Shown: one piece after another, positions 5,197-7,249 of the stretch
How positions within the stretch are numbered: position 1 is the first letter of the stretch
Layout: the number at the start of each line of letters is the position of its first letter
From: Magnetovibrio sp.
GTDB lineage: Bacteria; Pseudomonadota; Alphaproteobacteria; Rhodospirillales; Magnetovibrionaceae
Direction of reading: 5' to 3'
Assembly: GCA_016763895.1 (NCBI GenBank)
Contig: JAESSV010000236.1
Location: 1 to 7,249 of the forward strand
Length of the DNA: 7,249 nucleotides
Position numbers and translations under genes: made by a program
The notes under the pieces: model-generated
Seen by the model: the letters and a program-made list of their open reading frames with translations, nothing else
The model's database searches: none
Told to the model about the DNA's origin: nothing

Positions 5197-7249
5197 TTAT
5201 CCGCGCGCGCGTTCAACGGTGTTCACAACGGGGTTCGCACGCAAAGCCGCAATAATTTCCATGAGGTGTTTCACGTCTCGAACTTCAATATCCACCAGCA
5301 TGTCGAAAAAATCAGCGGACCGGGTGAGGATTTTTAAATTCGAAATATTGCCCTCGGCTCGAGCAATGATATTAGACAATTCGCCCAAGGCTCCTCGCAC
5401 ATTTAACAACGTCAAATGAATGCGGCTTACGTGTTCATCGGGGCGATGGGCATTGTGTTCCCAAGAAACGTCGATCCAACGTAGGGGCTGTTCTTCGTAT
5501 TGATGCAAGTTGTCACAATCAATGGTATGGATGGTGACCCCCTTGCCCGTGGTGATGATGCCGACGATGCGATCCCCCGGCAAAGGATGACAACACCCCG
5601 CATAATGCATCGCCATACCGGGAATAAGGCCGCGAATGGGAATGCCGGAATGCTCTTTTTTGCCCGATTTTCCGCGCGATCGCGAGGCCAGCGCGGCTGC
5701 ACGGGTCGAGTGCTTGGTCACTTTGTTTTTGGCCGCCGGATAGACGGCTTCCAAGACGTCACGGGCCGAAATATGCGCCATGCCGACTTCGGCAATCAAA
5801 TCATCGACGGTTTCTTTTTGGAAAATTCTCAATACCCCCTTAAGACCTTTTTCGGTCATGGGGTAGTCTTCTTCAACAAACACACGGCTGACCATGGCTT
5901 GTCCCAGTTCCAAATACTGGTCACGTTCTTTAAGTCGGATATAAAGCCGGATACGCGCCTTGGCTTTGCCCGACACCACAAAATTTTGCCATGTGGGTGA
6001 CGGGGTGTGGCTTTTCGACGTCACAATGTCCACTTGATCGCCATTTTTCAAGCGCGTCCGCAAAGGCATCATGCGCCCATTGATTTTTGATCCCACACAC
6101 CGGTCTCCGACTTCGGTGTGCACCGCGTACGCGAAATCAACTGGGGTCGCGTTCTGCGGTAAATTGATCAAGTCCCCCTTGGGCGTAAAACAAAACACCT
6201 GGTCTTGAAACATTTCCAGCTTGGTGTGCTCGAGAAATTCTTCGGGCTCGGCAGCATGTTCCAAGATTTCCAACAATTCGCGCAACCAGCGATATTGTTT
6301 GCCATCCGTAGGCTTGCCCGTGCGCCCCTCCCCGTCTTGTTTGTATTGCCAGTGCGCGGCAACGCCTTTTTCGGCAACGTCATGCATGTTGCGGGTGCGA
6401 ATTTGGATTTCAACCCGATGTTTTTCCGGGCCAATAATACAGGTGTGCAAAGATTGGTAGCCATTGGGCTTGGGCACCGAAATATAATCTTTGAAACGTT
6501 CCGGAACCACCCGGTAAGCATTATGAATAACACCCAAGGCTTTATAGCATTCTTCGGAATCGGAAACGGCAATGCGAAACGCCATAATGTCGGACATGGC
6601 TTCGAACGGCACGTCTTTGAACTGCATTTTTCGCCAGATGGAATAGGGTGTTTTTTCGCGTCCCGTGACCGTGGCTTGAATGCCATACGCTTTCAGCGTC
6701 GCGGTCAGTTCGTTGATGATGCTGGGCACCAGATTTTCGCCCTCGGCGCGCAAATAATCCAGCCGTTTGATAATCGAATCCCTGGCTTCCCCATTGATTT
6801 CGGCAAAGGCCAGGTTTTCCAGCTCATTTTTCATTTCCTGCATGCCAATGCGTTCAGCCAAAGGCGAGAAAATTTCCATGGTCTCGGTGGCGATGCGTTT
6901 GCGTTTTTCAGGCTTTTTGATGTAATGCAACGTCCGCATATTGTGCAAGCGGTCAGCCAATTTGACCAACAACACGCGAATATCTTCGGACATGGCCAGC
7001 AACAATTTACGGAAGTTTTCCGCTTGTTTCGCATGATCTGATTGTAATTCGATTTGGGTCAGTTTGGTGACGCCATCGACAAGCTTCGCCACTTCTGGGC
7101 CAAAAAGCCGGGTCAGCTCTTCAAGCGTGGCCCCGGTGTCTTCGACCGTGTCATGCAACAAAGCCGTAACAATGGTCGCCGCATCCAAACGATAGCCCGT
7201 CAAGATACCGGCGACTTCCAAGGGATGGGAAAAATAAGGATCACCCGAA
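5197..7249 (-). CDS. rsh: RelA/SpoT-family bifunctional (p)ppGpp synthetase/hydrolase, 5' end cut by the window edge
   Basis: Makes and hydrolyses the stringent-response alarmone (p)ppGpp in the cytoplasm. The open frame continues through 7248 without a start. It opens with SGDPYFSHPLEVAG, an internal family motif, so roughly the first 40-50 residues are missing and 683 are visible. In visible numbering, the HD hydrolase domain spans about 1-150, with metal ligands H8, H32-D33 (LLHDTVEDT) and D99 (LADRLHNMRT). The synthetase domain follows at about 190-300, with GREKTPYSIWRKM, PKPNGYQSLHT and EIQIRT. RFKD at 251-254 is the RxKD signature of the bifunctional Rel/SpoT class rather than the EXDD form of RelA. 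Next come a TGS domain (about 350-412), a conserved CCHPLPGD segment near 552 and a C-terminal ACT domain (about 608-680). All catalytic motifs are intact, so both activities are likely. The stop is TAA. A TTG at 7219-7221 is not the real start, because the conserved motif continues upstream of it. Confidence 0.97.
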   Translation of the reverse strand, partial: SGDPYFSHPLEVAGILTGYRLDAATIVTALLHDTVEDTGATLEELTRLFGPEVAKLVDGVTKLTQIELQSDHAKQAENFRKLLLAMSEDIRVLLVKLADRLHNMRTLHYIKKPEKRKRIATETMEIFSPLAERIGMQEMKNELENLAFAEINGEARDSIIKRLDYLRAEGENLVPSIINELTATLKAYGIQATVTGREKTPYSIWRKMQFKDVPFEAMSDIMAFRIAVSDSEECYKALGVIHNAYRVVPERFKDYISVPKPNGYQSLHTCIIGPEKHRVEIQIRTRNMHDVAEKGVAAHWQYKQDGEGRTGKPTDGKQYRWLRELLEILEHAAEPEEFLEHTKLEMFQDQVFCFTPKGDLINLPQNATPVDFAYAVHTEVGDRCVGSKINGRMMPLRTRLKNGDQVDIVTSKSHTPSPTWQNFVVSGKAKARIRLYIRLKERDQYLELGQAMVSRVFVEEDYPMTEKGLKGVLRIFQKETVDDLIAEVGMAHISARDVLEAVYPAAKNKVTKHSTRAAALASRSRGKSGKKEHSGIPIRGLIPGMAMHYAGCCHPLPGDRIVGIITTGKGVTIHTIDCDNLHQYEEQPLRWIDVSWEHNAHRPDEHVSRIHLTLLNVRGALGELSNIIARAEGNISNLKILTRSADFFDMLVDIEVRDVKHLMEIIAALRANPVVNTVERARG

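Noticed and set aside
5202..5211. CG dinucleotide run at the end of rsh
   Set aside because: It simply encodes the Arg-Ala-Arg codons at the rsh C-terminus and is only ten bases long.
5145..5216. TTG start at 5216 for the DUF2062 protein
   Set aside because: It would overlap the rsh end and add 24 residues without family features; ATG 5144 gives the normal basic N-terminus.

Overview
This window is a core, vertically inherited gene cluster from an alphaproteobacterium. All genes lie on the minus strand, in the transcribed order rsh (5' end outside the window), a DUF2062 membrane-protein gene, pdxJ, acpS, lepB, rnc, era and recO. The set and order are characteristic of Alphaproteobacteria, and the proteins carry alphaproteobacterial-type family motifs. 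Base composition looks moderate, near half G+C by eye. I cannot name a genus. There is no sign of a phage, transposon, CRISPR array, defence island or other accessory system.

Layout from right to left, in the direction of transcription: rsh (7249 to 5197, truncated by the window edge) makes and degrades (p)ppGpp. A 52-base gap leads to the DUF2062 gene (5144-4488), whose end overlaps pdxJ (4501-3761, vitamin B6 synthesis) by 14 bases. pdxJ, acpS (3764-3348, holo-ACP synthase), lepB (3351-2575, signal peptidase I), rnc (2578-1895, RNase III) and era (1898-978, ribosome-assembly GTPase) are joined by four identical 4-base ATGA stop/start overlaps. This suggests one polycistronic message with translational coupling. 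era and recO are instead 79 bases apart, and that gap is mostly a stack of degenerate 13-14 bp tandem repeats derived from the start region of recO.

The main anomaly is recO (898-137). It is collinear with the family from start to finish, but codon 62 is an in-frame amber TAG where relatives usually have leucine. The gene is therefore a very recent pseudogene, a suppressed nonsense allele or a sequencing error. era itself ends in TAG, which argues against general amber recoding.

A second theme is short tandem repeats at gene junctions. There is a 13-14 bp array before recO, a hexamer array plus an A8 run in the first codons of era, and a 15 bp array in the last codons of the DUF2062 gene that also contributes the pdxJ ribosome binding site. 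The 136 bases after recO hold no convincing gene, but they contain a perfect 16 bp palindrome and a stop-free frame running off the window edge. I found no undescribed multi-gene system; the findings concern local sequence evolution in a conserved operon.
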